This document shows, one piece after another, positions 8,579 to 16,532 of a stretch of DNA of 64,000 bases. The translations under genes and the position numbers were made by a program. The DNA comes from Paenirhizobium cremeum. Lineage in GTDB: Bacteria; Pseudomonadota; Alphaproteobacteria; Rhizobiales; Rhizobiaceae. The stretch covers positions 38,745 to 102,744 of the forward strand of contig NZ_JAGGCS010000018.1 in NCBI RefSeq assembly GCF_022884085.1. The letters are read 5' to 3'. Under the pieces are notes generated by a model. The model saw nothing but the letters and a program-made list of their open reading frames with translations. It was not told the origin of the DNA and did not search any database. Position 1 is the first letter of the stretch. Each line of letters opens with the position of its first letter.

Positions 8579-8800
8579 ATGCCGATGACACGTGAAGAAG
8601 TTGAAGCCGTTCTGGGTCCGGTCGATGACGTGCTTGTCGCCGATCTTATTTCGACCGGTGCATCAGCCGAAGAGCTCAGGGAGGCGTGGGCATGGTTCAA
8701 CAGCGATGAAGCGCTGATTGGAGCCGGTCGCCCTCTCCCCGGCTCACGAATCGGCGAATTGATCGACATGCTTGACGAAAGGGAAGATGACGGCGCCTGA
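8579..8800 (+). CDS. Small conserved hypothetical protein
   Basis: A 73-residue acidic protein beginning MPMTREEVEAVLGPVDD. AGGAGG at normal spacing before the ATG at 8579 sets the start, although the frame is open farther upstream. It is predicted helical, with LVADLISTGASAEELREAWAWF followed by a segment ending GELIDMLDERE. No transmembrane segment or signal peptide is present. It follows the glucosidase by 191 bases. I believe related small proteins accompany hsp20/groESL stress islands in Rhizobiales, but I cannot name a function. Confidence 0.8.
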   Translation: MPMTREEVEAVLGPVDDVLVADLISTGASAEELREAWAWFNSDEALIGAGRPLPGSRIGELIDMLDEREDDGA

Positions 8801-8865
8801 GTGGCGACCGTTGGGTCTACCAGGCCAAGTCGCCGCGGCACGGGTCGCCGCGGCGATCTTCTTGT

Positions 8866-9144
8866 TCATTGGATCGAAATGACCCCGTCTACAGCTACCC
8901 AGTCCGACGGTTCAATCAGATGGTTGTGGGCAACTCGCACCGAATGGAGCGGCCCTTGTAGCGTTTCTGACCAGAAATCCAAGAAAGCGCGGAGTTCCGG
9001 AAAGTGCGGCGCCAGATCATAATCTTGCCAGACATAGAGTTGCAAAAGGCCGGGATGGTCTGGCATTCGATAATGGATCTCCGCCGTCGTCAAACCATAA
9101 CCTTCCATCTGCATCAGGAATTCCCGGCTGACTTTCGAAATCAC
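8866..9144 (-). CDS. Usg-like family protein
   Basis: A 92-residue protein matching the Usg family, first named from a gene near trpF and widespread in alphaproteobacteria. The core is EGYGLTTAEIHYRMPDHPGL followed by LQLYVWQDYDLAPHFPELRAF, and the C-terminal part has GPLHSVRVAHNHLI. The function of Usg is not established. The start is GTG at 9144 after a purine-rich ribosome site; an ATG at 9114 is the alternative. It lies 15 bases after the 9160-9513 gene and should be its operon partner. The island copy is probably a paralogue of a chromosomal one. Confidence 0.88.
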   Translation of the reverse strand: MISKVSREFLMQMEGYGLTTAEIHYRMPDHPGLLQLYVWQDYDLAPHFPELRAFLDFWSETLQGPLHSVRVAHNHLIEPSDWVAVDGVISIQ

Positions 9145-9159
9145 TTTCTTCCATCCTCT

Positions 9160-9513
9160 TTAGACATGCCTGTCTACGCCATGCTTTTTGTCGTCTCTCG
9201 CGTCCTGCAGTCGAGCCCCGCACGGTCGCGCCTGTGCGTCCAGCCGCTGCAGCGCCTCCATAATGACGTCAAATGGGATTGGCTCAGGTGAGCCGGGTCG
9301 CTGTCGGAGCGCCGGGTTTGACTCGATAGCACAGGCATCGGAAACCCACGCCGCCAGAATCGCTCGTTTCTCATCCCGATGCAGTATCCGGCTTTTTAAC
9401 ACCTCGTTGGGATGAGAAAAATACTGCGCCGGTGACAACAACCGATCAAGATCCGGGTCTGTTGCGGACTGCAGCGATGACGGAATGCCCGTCAATTGCT
9501 TTCGCCTTTCCAT
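9160..9513 (-). CDS. Conserved hypothetical protein with a 'KRAILAAW' domain
   Basis: A 117-residue protein. Its core (about 28-90) contains QYFSHPNEVL, then DEKRAILAAWVSDACAIESN, then PIPFDVIMEALQRLD. This pattern occurs in a small rhizobial family I recognise but cannot name functionally. It resembles the C-terminal half of the NDUFS4 fusion at 314-1066. It starts at ATG 9513 after GGAG with 7-base spacing and heads a two-gene operon with the Usg-like gene. The divergent groES operator lies about 150 bases away. No membrane segments are seen. Confidence 0.8.
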   Translation of the reverse strand: MERRKQLTGIPSSLQSATDPDLDRLLSPAQYFSHPNEVLKSRILHRDEKRAILAAWVSDACAIESNPALRQRPGSPEPIPFDVIMEALQRLDAQARPCGARLQDARDDKKHGVDRHV

Positions 9514-9668
9514 CGATATTCTCCATCCAACACAACATTCTCACAAATATCAGTGACGGATTTGCGGAGCACATACCCCGCCGGAAAAGTGATTTTGGTA
9601 TTTTTTTGAGGTGATTCAAGACAGAACGACACTCGTTGGAACAGAAATATCCTCAGAATTTCAGGGCC

Positions 9669-9695
9669 GTAGCACCTCGTGCCTCAGAGTGCTGA
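9669..9695 (+). promoter_or_regulatory. CIRCE-like operator upstream of groES
   Basis: The left arm GTAGCACCT and right arm GAGTGCTGA are separated by exactly 9 bases, the CIRCE layout (TTAGCACTC-N9-GAGTGCTAA). The right arm matches at 8 of 9 positions and the left at 6 of 9. HrcA repressor would bind here. It lies 150 bases before the groES start. A CTTGAA hexamer at 9712-9717 could be a heat-shock -35, but I see no good -10. Confidence 0.6.
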
Positions 9696-9845
9696 TTTTT
9701 TGACTCACCCTCTTGAAAAGATAAATTGGCGAACCCAGCTCATTTTCCGCGCTTCGCCGAAAGGGAGGCGCAAGCCCCGCTCCGGACCAACCGGTTCGGA
9801 GCGGAGGAACCTCTCTTTAATCTGTTTGTCCTGAAGGAGAACGAG

Positions 9846-10160
9846 ATGACGTTCCGTCCACTACATGACCGCATTCTGGTCCGCCGTCTTGAGGCTGAAG
9901 AAAAGACCAGGGGCGGCATCATCATTCCTGACACCGCCAAGGAAAAGCCGCAGGAGGGCGAGGTCATCGCCGTCGGCCCCGGCGCCCGCAACGAAGCTGG
10001 CCAGATCCAGGCACTCGACGTCAGGCCCGGTGACCGCATCCTGTTCGGCAAATGGTCCGGCACCGAGATCAAGATCAACGGCGAAGACCTGCTGATCATG
10101 AAGGAAAGCGATGTCATGGGCATCATTGAAGCCCAGGCCGAGCAAAGACAGGCCGCCTGA
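9846..10160 (+). CDS. groES: Co-chaperonin GroES
   Basis: A 104-residue Cpn10, the lid of the GroEL chamber. It shows MTFRPLHDRILVRRLEAEEK, the mobile loop KTRGGIIIPDTAKEKPQEG (about 20-38) and the PGDRILFGKWSGTEI roof and base strands. The start at 9846 follows GAAGGAG; the frame is open upstream but the family N terminus is unambiguous. groEL starts 54 bases after it, giving the normal operon. Behind a CIRCE-like site, it is probably HrcA-controlled. Confidence 0.98.
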   Translation: MTFRPLHDRILVRRLEAEEKTRGGIIIPDTAKEKPQEGEVIAVGPGARNEAGQIQALDVRPGDRILFGKWSGTEIKINGEDLLIMKESDVMGIIEAQAEQRQAA

Positions 10161-10214
10161 GCCATCCACCCTACGTTCATCAGTCAGATAGCTGCCTATT
10201 GAGGAGTTAAAGAA

Positions 10215-11843
10215 ATGGCTGCGAAAGAAGTCAAGTTTCACACCGATGCCCGTGAACGCATGCTGCGTGGGGTCGATGTGTTGGCCAATGCGGTGAAGGT
10301 CACGCTTGGTCCGAAGGGCCGCAATGTGGTGATCGACAAGTCCTTCGGTGCTCCGCGCATCACCAAGGACGGCGTTTCGGTCGCCAAGGAAATCGAGCTG
10401 GAAGATAAGTTCGAGAACATGGGCGCCCAGATGCTGCGTGAAGTGGCGTCAAAGACCAATGATCTGGCCGGCGACGGTACGACCACCGCGACGGTTCTTG
10501 CCCAGGCAATCGTCAAGGAAGGCGCCAAGGCTGTCGCTTCCGGCATGAACCCAATGGACTTGAAGCGCGGCATTGATCTCGCTGTCGACGCAGTCGTCCA
10601 GGAACTCAAGACTAACGCCCGCAAGATCACCAATAATTCCGAGATCGCTCAAGTCGGTACCATCTCGGCCAATGGCGATCAGGAGATCGGCCGCTATCTT
10701 GCCGAAGCGATGGAAAAAGTCGGAAACGAAGGTGTGATCACGGTTGAAGAGGCCAAGACCGCCGAGACCGAACTTGAGGTCGTCGAAGGCATGCAGTTCG
10801 ACCGCGGGTACCTCAGCCCCTATTTCGTGACAAACCAAGACAAGATGCGGGTCGAACTTGAGGATCCCTATATCCTGATCCACGAGAAGAAGCTGTCGAA
10901 CCTGCAGTCAATGCTTCCCGTTCTCGAAGCCGTTGTGCAGTCGGGCAAGCCGCTGCTCATCATCGCTGAAGACGTCGAAGGCGAAGCGCTCGCGACGCTC
11001 GTTGTCAACAAGCTGCGAGGTGGCCTGAAGATCGCTGCCGTCAAGGCTCCGGGCTTCGGTGATCGTCGCAAGGCCATGCTGGAAGATATCGCCATCCTGA
11101 CGGGTGGTACTGTCATCTCCGAAGATCTCGGCATCAAGCTGGAGAATGTCACACTCAACATGCTTGGTCGCGCCAAGAAGGTGGCCATTGAGAAGGAAAA
11201 TACCACGATCATCGATGGCGTCGGCTCCAAGGCGGAAATCGACGGCCGCGTTGCCCAGATCCGTGCGCAGATCGAAGAAACCACGTCGGACTACGACCGC
11301 GAGAAGCTGCAGGAGCGTCTTGCGAAGCTCGCTGGCGGCGTTGCCGTCATCCGCGTTGGTGGCTCGACCGAAGTCGAGGTCAAGGAAAAGAAGGATCGCG
11401 TGGACGATGCCTTGCATGCAACCCGCGCGGCCGTGGAAGAAGGTATCCTGCCCGGCGGCGGCGTGGCCCTGTTGCGTGCCGTGAAGGCCCTCGACAATCT
11501 CTCCACTGCCAACCAGGACCAGCGCGTCGGCGTCGACATTATCCGCCGTGCGATTGAGGCTCCTGTCCGTCAGATCGCCGAAAACGCCGGCGCTGAAGGG
11601 TCTGTCGTTGTCGGAAAACTGCGGGAGAAAAGCGAGTTCTCCTACGGCTGGAATGCCCAGACAGGCGAGTATGGCGATCTCTACGCGCAGGGCGTCATCG
11701 ATCCGGCCAAGGTCGTGCGGACCGCTCTCCAGGACGCAGCCTCTGTCGCCGGCCTGCTCGTCACGACCGAAGCGATGATCGCCGAAAAGCCGAAGAAGGA
11801 AACCGCATCGGCTATGCCCGCCGGCGCCGGTATGGATTTCTAA
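10215..11843 (+). CDS. groEL: Chaperonin GroEL (60 kDa)
   Basis: A 542-residue group I chaperonin that folds proteins in an ATP-driven double ring. It has VTLGPKGRNVVIDKSFGAP near residue 29, DLAGDGTTTATVLAQAI (ATP site, about 83-98), the apical domain in the middle, and ALHATRAAVEEGILPGGGVA near 400. Length is close to the usual 545-548. The C terminus is AMPAGAGMDF instead of a run of GGM repeats, so the flexible tail in the folding chamber is shortened and altered. Rhizobia often carry several groEL copies; this one is probably an extra stress-island copy. Confidence 0.98.
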   Translation: MAAKEVKFHTDARERMLRGVDVLANAVKVTLGPKGRNVVIDKSFGAPRITKDGVSVAKEIELEDKFENMGAQMLREVASKTNDLAGDGTTTATVLAQAIVKEGAKAVASGMNPMDLKRGIDLAVDAVVQELKTNARKITNNSEIAQVGTISANGDQEIGRYLAEAMEKVGNEGVITVEEAKTAETELEVVEGMQFDRGYLSPYFVTNQDKMRVELEDPYILIHEKKLSNLQSMLPVLEAVVQSGKPLLIIAEDVEGEALATLVVNKLRGGLKIAAVKAPGFGDRRKAMLEDIAILTGGTVISEDLGIKLENVTLNMLGRAKKVAIEKENTTIIDGVGSKAEIDGRVAQIRAQIEETTSDYDREKLQERLAKLAGGVAVIRVGGSTEVEVKEKKDRVDDALHATRAAVEEGILPGGGVALLRAVKALDNLSTANQDQRVGVDIIRRAIEAPVRQIAENAGAEGSVVVGKLREKSEFSYGWNAQTGEYGDLYAQGVIDPAKVVRTALQDAASVAGLLVTTEAMIAEKPKKETASAMPAGAGMDF

Positions 11844-12339
11844 AGCGATCATGGGTGGTCCGCCGCACCTGCAGGAGGCGGGCCACCTCACAACCTTCGG
11901 CCGGAATAAAAGGAACTAGGTTCTGAGAACCGAAAGAGTTAGCAATTCTCCGGCTGTGAAGGTCGCCGTGCAATAGCATTCCGACCATCCTGACACCCGG
12001 CCAGCCATGTAAAAGCCCGTAAGAGATACGTGCTAACGAGGACCCTAACCCGATCAGCCTCTTGCAAATTTGCGTGCACATCGATTCAAGGTATCTCCGC
12101 GAAGGCAGGAGGCTGACTGGGTTTCGACCATAGAAACGCGACACCGACGCTGGTGTTCAACCTTATTGCGAGCGTGGAAGATATTCGACCACACCGCAGG
12201 TGAAGCGCTTCCGCGCCTCTTATTCCGCTAGCCACATCGCGGCGATTCGTATCCGAGTATTTCTGGATTGGCGGTATCGCTCATTACATTGTCGGTCCGC
12301 AAGCATGCGGGGCAGCACCTTCAGGGTCAGTCCTCGATG
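11844..12339. other. Gap between groEL and the IS3 remnant
   Basis: About 500 bases with no supportable gene. Short frames on both strands lack ribosome sites and recognisable content. It may be decayed insertion-sequence DNA, given the transposase remnant that follows. Confidence 0.5.
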
Positions 12340-12690
12340 ATCTCCGAGCAGGCACTTGAAAAAAAGCTACCCACCAAACGTGGCGGGCTGGTTCACCATA
12401 CCGAACGCGGTTCAACACCTGTCGATCAAATACTGGAACTGCCGACAGAAGCAGGATTCGAGCCGTCCGGCGGAAGTGTCAACGAAAGCTATGTTTGCCC
12501 TCTTCGCGACAAACAACGGTCCGTACAAGGCCGACATTATACGCCGACAAGGACCGCGAGGCAATTCCGCCGCTACGGATTTCGCTGCCTAGGAATAGAT
12601 GCACTGGCCTCACAGCCGCCGCCTTCCGAAGCCCGTCGAACCATTCCGCCCGCTATGAACTTTATAAACATTTACCATGAAACGGTACAC
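12340..12690 (+). pseudogene. IS3-family transposase remnant, frameshifted
   Basis: The end of an IS3-type OrfB integrase can be read across shifting frames. Frame 1 has GGLVHHTERG at about 12382, then EAGFEPSGGSVNESY at about 12448-12492. Another frame gives QHLSIKY at about 12413, then NNGPYKADIIRRQGP at about 12512-12556. Frame 1 again gives a degenerate 'IPPAMNFINIY' at about 12650. These match in order the intact family blocks (GLVHHSDRG, YVSIKY, EAGIEPSVGSVGDSY, INGLYKAEVI, IPPAEAE). At least three frameshifts are needed, so it is dead. It marks a junction between the stress island and the transfer genes. Confidence 0.8.
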
Positions 12691-12825
12691 TGGATCATAG
12701 CGAAGCGGAAAACACAGTCCTATCGATTTCAGAAAATTGCAGCTTGCCATTATTAGGTGCATTTTCGAGGAAATTTAAGAGGAATCATATGATCTGTTCC
12801 ACCTGACGATCGCAAGGAATTCCGA

Positions 12826-13530
12826 ATGCAACGTTTGCTAGAAAAGATAACCGATCTCGCGGCAATTCCGGGCAACGAGGCCGGCCTCAAGGCGGGCCTC
12901 GCGAATATCACTGCGGATGCCGGCTACGCGGCCTATGCCTACGTCTATATCCGCACCGGATTTACGATGGTCATCTCCAACTACAATGGCGGATGGCAAA
13001 GCACTTACTTCCAGAAGAAGCATGCGGCTGTCGATCCTGTCATCCGCCGCGCCAAAATGCTGAAGGGGGCATTTTCCTGGAGCGGAGAACAGGAAAGGCA
13101 CCGGCTTTCGAAGGCGGAGCGATCATTCTATTCGGACGCTGCGGAATTTGGGATCCGCTCCGGCATCACCATCCCGATCAAGGCGGCACAGAATTCGGTG
13201 GCGATGTTTACGCTCGCCTCAGACAAGCCGGCGATCGATCTGACGCGCGAGCTGGACCCGGTCGAGGCCGCTGCAGCGGTAGGGCAGTTGCATGCCCGCA
13301 TCGTGTTTACAGATCCCACGCCGACCGTCGACGACGGTCTTTCGCTCGACCCGAAGGCCGCCACATACCTGAGCTGGTTTGCAGTTGGAAAGTCGATGGG
13401 AGAGATCGCGACGATCGAGGGCGTCAAATACAACACTGTTCGCGTCAAGCTTCAAGAGGCGCGCAAGCCCTTCGACATCCACTCGAACACGCACATGTCG
13501 TCGGTTGCCATCCGCAGGAAACTGATCTGA
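12826..13530 (+). CDS. traR: Quorum-sensing transcriptional activator TraR
   Basis: A 234-residue LuxR-type regulator, the same length as Ti-plasmid TraR. Residues about 1-165 bind an acyl-homoserine lactone: SNYNGGWQSTYFQKK (Trp and Tyr of the pocket), AVDPVIRRAK (the conserved Asp), FSWSGEQER, and FGIRSGITIPI. The C-terminal LuxR HTH is TYLSWFAVGKSMGEIATIEG followed by KYNTVRVKLQEA. With signal bound, it dimerises and activates tra-box promoters for conjugation. The start follows AAGGAA. It converges on traM with only 3 bases between the stop codons. The partner synthase gene traI is not in the window. Confidence 0.95.
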   Translation: MQRLLEKITDLAAIPGNEAGLKAGLANITADAGYAAYAYVYIRTGFTMVISNYNGGWQSTYFQKKHAAVDPVIRRAKMLKGAFSWSGEQERHRLSKAERSFYSDAAEFGIRSGITIPIKAAQNSVAMFTLASDKPAIDLTRELDPVEAAAAVGQLHARIVFTDPTPTVDDGLSLDPKAATYLSWFAVGKSMGEIATIEGVKYNTVRVKLQEARKPFDIHSNTHMSSVAIRRKLI

Positions 13531-13533
13531 CAA

Positions 13534-13836
13534 TCAGTTGACCATGACTTTCGGGATATAGCCGAGGACGGTGATCAGCGTGTTCACTGTATACATCTGC
13601 GCGTGCATTTCCATGCAGGCCCTGATGTAGGTGAGATGCTGCGGGCCGCCGGACGCCTTCCCCGATTTATAGTCCTCGGGCAGGTCCTGGAAGAGCTTGT
13701 CGGCTCCGTCGACCAGAACGCGGTGGGTTCGGATGGCATCCACCGCGAGGCTTTCCACGTCGGCTTTGGACAGATTTTGCGTCAGTCCGAAGATGGCACG
13801 AATTTCGAGTTTCTCGTCAGGCTTTAAGGCGTCCAT
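13534..13836 (-). CDS. traM: TraR anti-activator TraM
   Basis: A 100-residue protein matching TraM, which binds TraR and blocks its DNA binding until the quorum signal is high. Family blocks are IGLT-like IFGLTQNLSKADVESL, VDAIRTHRVLVDGADKLFQ, and the C-terminal MHAQMYTVNTLITVLGYIPK. The frame is open farther upstream, but ATG 13836 after GGAATAAGG gives the family length. It converges on traR, and a tra-box-like site lies about 290 bases upstream, consistent with the known loop in which TraR activates its own inhibitor. Confidence 0.93.
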   Translation of the reverse strand: MDALKPDEKLEIRAIFGLTQNLSKADVESLAVDAIRTHRVLVDGADKLFQDLPEDYKSGKASGGPQHLTYIRACMEMHAQMYTVNTLITVLGYIPKVMVN

Positions 13837-14123
13837 CCTTATTCCACTCGCTTGCCCTGTCCGCGGTGCGCCCCCGCAAACGTTAATCTTCTGAACCCAA
13901 GCCGGGGGTTGCAAACCGTCCTAGACAGTCCTGAGACCTTTAGCACCGAGGCGCCTGGACATACGTCACAGGCCCCCGGCCAATCGGTCAGAGGATCCTG
14001 GCGTCGTCACGGCCGACGCCAACCGCTAGGAAGGGTTTGCACACCCTGGGACAGCGCGTACTGCCCTGTCCGCCCTTATAGAAGGCCGAAGCCGTTCTCG
14101 CTAGTGCAACAGCCGCAGAATCC

Positions 14124-14141
14124 CACTGCAGATCTGCACAT
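14124..14141. promoter_or_regulatory. tra-box-like TraR binding site upstream of traM
   Basis: CACTGCAGATCTGCACAT matches the 18-bp tra-box consensus (ATGTGCAGATCTGCACAT) at 15 positions; the three mismatches are at the left edge. It lies 9 bases past the traH stop and upstream of traM on the same strand, so it most likely serves traM. Confidence 0.6.
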
Positions 14142-14149
14142 GCACGACC

Positions 14150-14776
14150 TCACCGCATTGCGCCAATGGCCGAGAGATCAATTCTGATCCCCGCCTTATT
14201 CGGATCGGAGGAGACCGCATCTGCCGGAAGTTCACCCTTATCCCCCTGTTGACGATCGAGGGTTTGAGTGCCGACGCCCTCGCTTTCGGTTGGCTCCGGC
14301 TCGGCGGGTTTTGCTTCGCCGGGGTCCGGCGCCCGAAACACCGCCTCCCCTTCGAAATACCCCGTCTGCCAGGCGAGGATCGCATCCTCGAACACCTGGC
14401 GCGCAGCCTCCTCGCCGGTCGGGCTGCCATACCATTTGAGGACGATGCGATGGACCCTGGCGAAGAGGGCCGAGCCCATGCGGATGTTCTCGCAAACATC
14501 GACCAGATCGGGTTTCAGCTCGCCGGCCTCGAGAATGCCGAGGCCGGCCGGATATTGGGTGATTCCGACGCGGATCGTCTCGCGGCCGATATGCTTGCGG
14601 ATCAGGTCCATCGCCTCGTCCTCTGTTGCCGGTTTCGGCACGAGCACGACGCGGTTGCCGGAGCGCACGGTGACGGCCAGCGGATCTTCCGATCCCGCCC
14701 GTGCGATGAACTCACCGACGATCGCGGGCTTCAGACCAGGATCGGCGCATTGCTGGATGAGGGCGGCATCGACCAT
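14150..14776 (-). CDS. traH: Conjugal transfer protein TraH
   Basis: A 208-residue protein that resembles Ti-plasmid TraH throughout its first 140 residues: MVDAALIQQCADPGLKPAIV, DPLAVTVRSGNRVVLVPKP, then RVGITQYPAGLG and PDLVDVCENIRMGSALFA. The region around the Gly-Ile-Thr-Gln-Tyr-Pro-Ala-Gly block recalls a lytic-transglycosylase-like or TrbN-like fold, but the role in transfer is not settled. The C-terminal 60 residues are Pro/Glu-rich and likely disordered. It follows traB by 15 bases and is the last gene of the traAFBH operon. Confidence 0.88.
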   Translation of the reverse strand: MVDAALIQQCADPGLKPAIVGEFIARAGSEDPLAVTVRSGNRVVLVPKPATEDEAMDLIRKHIGRETIRVGITQYPAGLGILEAGELKPDLVDVCENIRMGSALFARVHRIVLKWYGSPTGEEAARQVFEDAILAWQTGYFEGEAVFRAPDPGEAKPAEPEPTESEGVGTQTLDRQQGDKGELPADAVSSDPNKAGIRIDLSAIGAMR

Positions 14777-14791
14777 CCCGGTTTCCTTTTC

Positions 14792-15982
14792 TCAAGTGTT
14801 GAAGGCCATGACGACGGGAATGTGGAAGAGTCTTGCCCAGGCCGTCACGCTCGCCTTCTGGATTGAGACGATCGCGGTCCCTTCGGTCCACCAGCCATTG
14901 CCGGTGGCGACAATGACCGCGGGGGAGTGCAGCATCGATTGCAGCACCGGCCAGAGGAGGAGCTGCTCGTAGCAGATCAGCGGCGCGATCCTCTCCTCCC
15001 CGACCCCGGCCACCGGATTGCCGAAAAAATCCGCGCGGGCGCCGCCGCCCTGCCCCGTCCATTTGAGCCATGGCTGCCACATCGATCCGGGGACCGGCAT
15101 GCGTTCGCGATAGAGGACCCGCGCCTCGTTCGCCGAGAGGGCGACCATGACATTGTCGTAGCCCTGGCGCTCGATGACGACGGCGCCGGCGATGACGGTG
15201 ATAGCGCGGCCCCGCAAAGCCTCGCGCCACAGGCGCTCGGCGGTCGGTGTCCAGAAGCCAAGCGCGCTCTCGGGAAGAACGATGACGCGGTCGCCATCGC
15301 GAGCGCTGCGCAGAACTGCGTCCATCAGGACTCGGTGGCGCGCAAATGATGTGTCGCGCCCCAGAGTTTCGCCGAGTTCCAGGTCGACGCCTTGCCATCC
15401 CTCCGGTAGATTTGGCCCTGTCCACGTTGGGGCGGACCAAGCCCAGAAGCCTCCCAGCACCAATGCTGCGGCGAGCCGGCCTCGCGATGTCATCATTGCG
15501 AGGCCGGCGACGGTGGCGGCGAGACCCCACCAGCCCCAGCCCGGAAAGAGCACGCCGGCCGCCGTCAACGGATGCGCCCAGCCGGCGATGCCGAAGGGCG
15601 GCAGTCCCATCAGAACCAGGGCCAGAAGATAGCGCGCAGCCCTTCCCGCATCCGCCGCTCGTCTCCCGGACGCATCTTCGCCACGACGCTTCGTCCACAA
15701 CACCGTGTGCACGACAACGAAGGAGCCCGAAGCGACCAGCCAGAGCAGCAGGCCGGGCCAGAGATCGGCGCCGTAGAAATTGGCGACGCCCTGCGGCAGG
15801 CCGCGTGAGGCGGCAAGGAAATAGCCCGCCGAGACGAGCGCCGCGACCACACGCGACGGCGCCATTGCCCAGAGCGCCGGAAACAGTGTTGCGACCGGAA
15901 GGAGAAGGACATGACCGCTCCAACCGATCCCGCCACAAGCGACGGACGCGGCGACGAGCAGGGCGGATCGCCAACGATCCAA
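14792..15982 (-). CDS. traB: Conjugal transfer protein TraB (membrane protein with nitrilase-like domain)
   Basis: About 396 residues. The first 200 hold several hydrophobic segments (SALLVAASVACGGIGW, YLLALVLMGLPPFGIAGW and others), so it is an inner-membrane protein. The C-terminal half is CN-hydrolase-like, as in Lnt: VIVLPESALGFW has the catalytic Glu and ERIAPLICYEQLLLW the Cys. Ti-plasmid TraB has this layout and aids transfer efficiency. The start is uncertain. I use TTG at 15982 (GGTGA upstream, 20 bases past the traF stop); ATG at 16081 would overlap traF by 80 bases. Confidence 0.88.
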   Translation of the reverse strand: MDRWRSALLVAASVACGGIGWSGHVLLLPVATLFPALWAMAPSRVVAALVSAGYFLAASRGLPQGVANFYGADLWPGLLLWLVASGSFVVVHTVLWTKRRGEDASGRRAADAGRAARYLLALVLMGLPPFGIAGWAHPLTAAGVLFPGWGWWGLAATVAGLAMMTSRGRLAAALVLGGFWAWSAPTWTGPNLPEGWQGVDLELGETLGRDTSFARHRVLMDAVLRSARDGDRVIVLPESALGFWTPTAERLWREALRGRAITVIAGAVVIERQGYDNVMVALSANEARVLYRERMPVPGSMWQPWLKWTGQGGGARADFFGNPVAGVGEERIAPLICYEQLLLWPVLQSMLHSPAVIVATGNGWWTEGTAIVSIQKASVTAWARLFHIPVVMAFNT

Positions 15983-16001
15983 TGGGCGTTCACCGGGATG
16001 A

Positions 16002-16532
16002 TCAGAGATCGAAGGTGAGAACGGGCCGCGCCAGGCCGAGAAGACCTGCCGCCGGAACCGGACCAAAATATCGGGAGTCATAAGAGCTCGCAAAGAATGA
16101 GTGGAGGAAGAGATATCCTGATGGCACCACGCCGCCGGGAGCGGGCATGAGCGGCCTGCCCTCGCCGTCGCTCTTGCGAACGGCCGAGGCTTCGATCGGG
16201 CGCCCATCGACGATGACGTGATGCGTGACCTCAACATGCTGGCCGGGACGGGCTGCGACCGTCTTGATTAGTGGCGCGAAGCCGCCGGCGCAAAGTCCGC
16301 GCCGGAGATAGCCGCGTCGCAATGCTTCCACGAATGTGGTGGTCGCCGGCGGGCAGACGAACACGAGATCGCCGGTCTTGACCGGACGGCGGAGTAGCTC
16401 GATGCGCCAGAGTCCGAGCGGTTCGCTCGGGGTCAGATTGATGCGATAGCCGCCGACCATGGCGCCCACCCCCATGACGGCACACACCATGATGGACATA
16501 CCCAAAAGCAGGATCGGACCGCGCCGCCTCAT
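16002..16532 (-). CDS. traF: Conjugal transfer protein TraF (pilin-processing S26 peptidase)
   Basis: A 176-residue signal-peptidase-like serine protease. The N terminus (about 8-28) is a membrane anchor. The Ser box is NLTPSEPLGLWRI (about 32-44) and the Lys box KTVAARPGQHVEV (about 90-102). The C-terminal FFASSYDSRYFGPVP is a typical TraF/LepB block. In RP4 and Ti systems, TraF cyclises or matures the TrbC pilin at the inner membrane. Its ATG overlaps the traA stop by four bases, so it is coupled to traA. The pilin itself (trb genes) is not in the window. Confidence 0.93.
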   Translation of the reverse strand: MRRRGPILLLGMSIMVCAVMGVGAMVGGYRINLTPSEPLGLWRIELLRRPVKTGDLVFVCPPATTTFVEALRRGYLRRGLCAGGFAPLIKTVAARPGQHVEVTHHVIVDGRPIEASAVRKSDGEGRPLMPAPGGVVPSGYLFLHSFFASSYDSRYFGPVPAAGLLGLARPVLTFDL

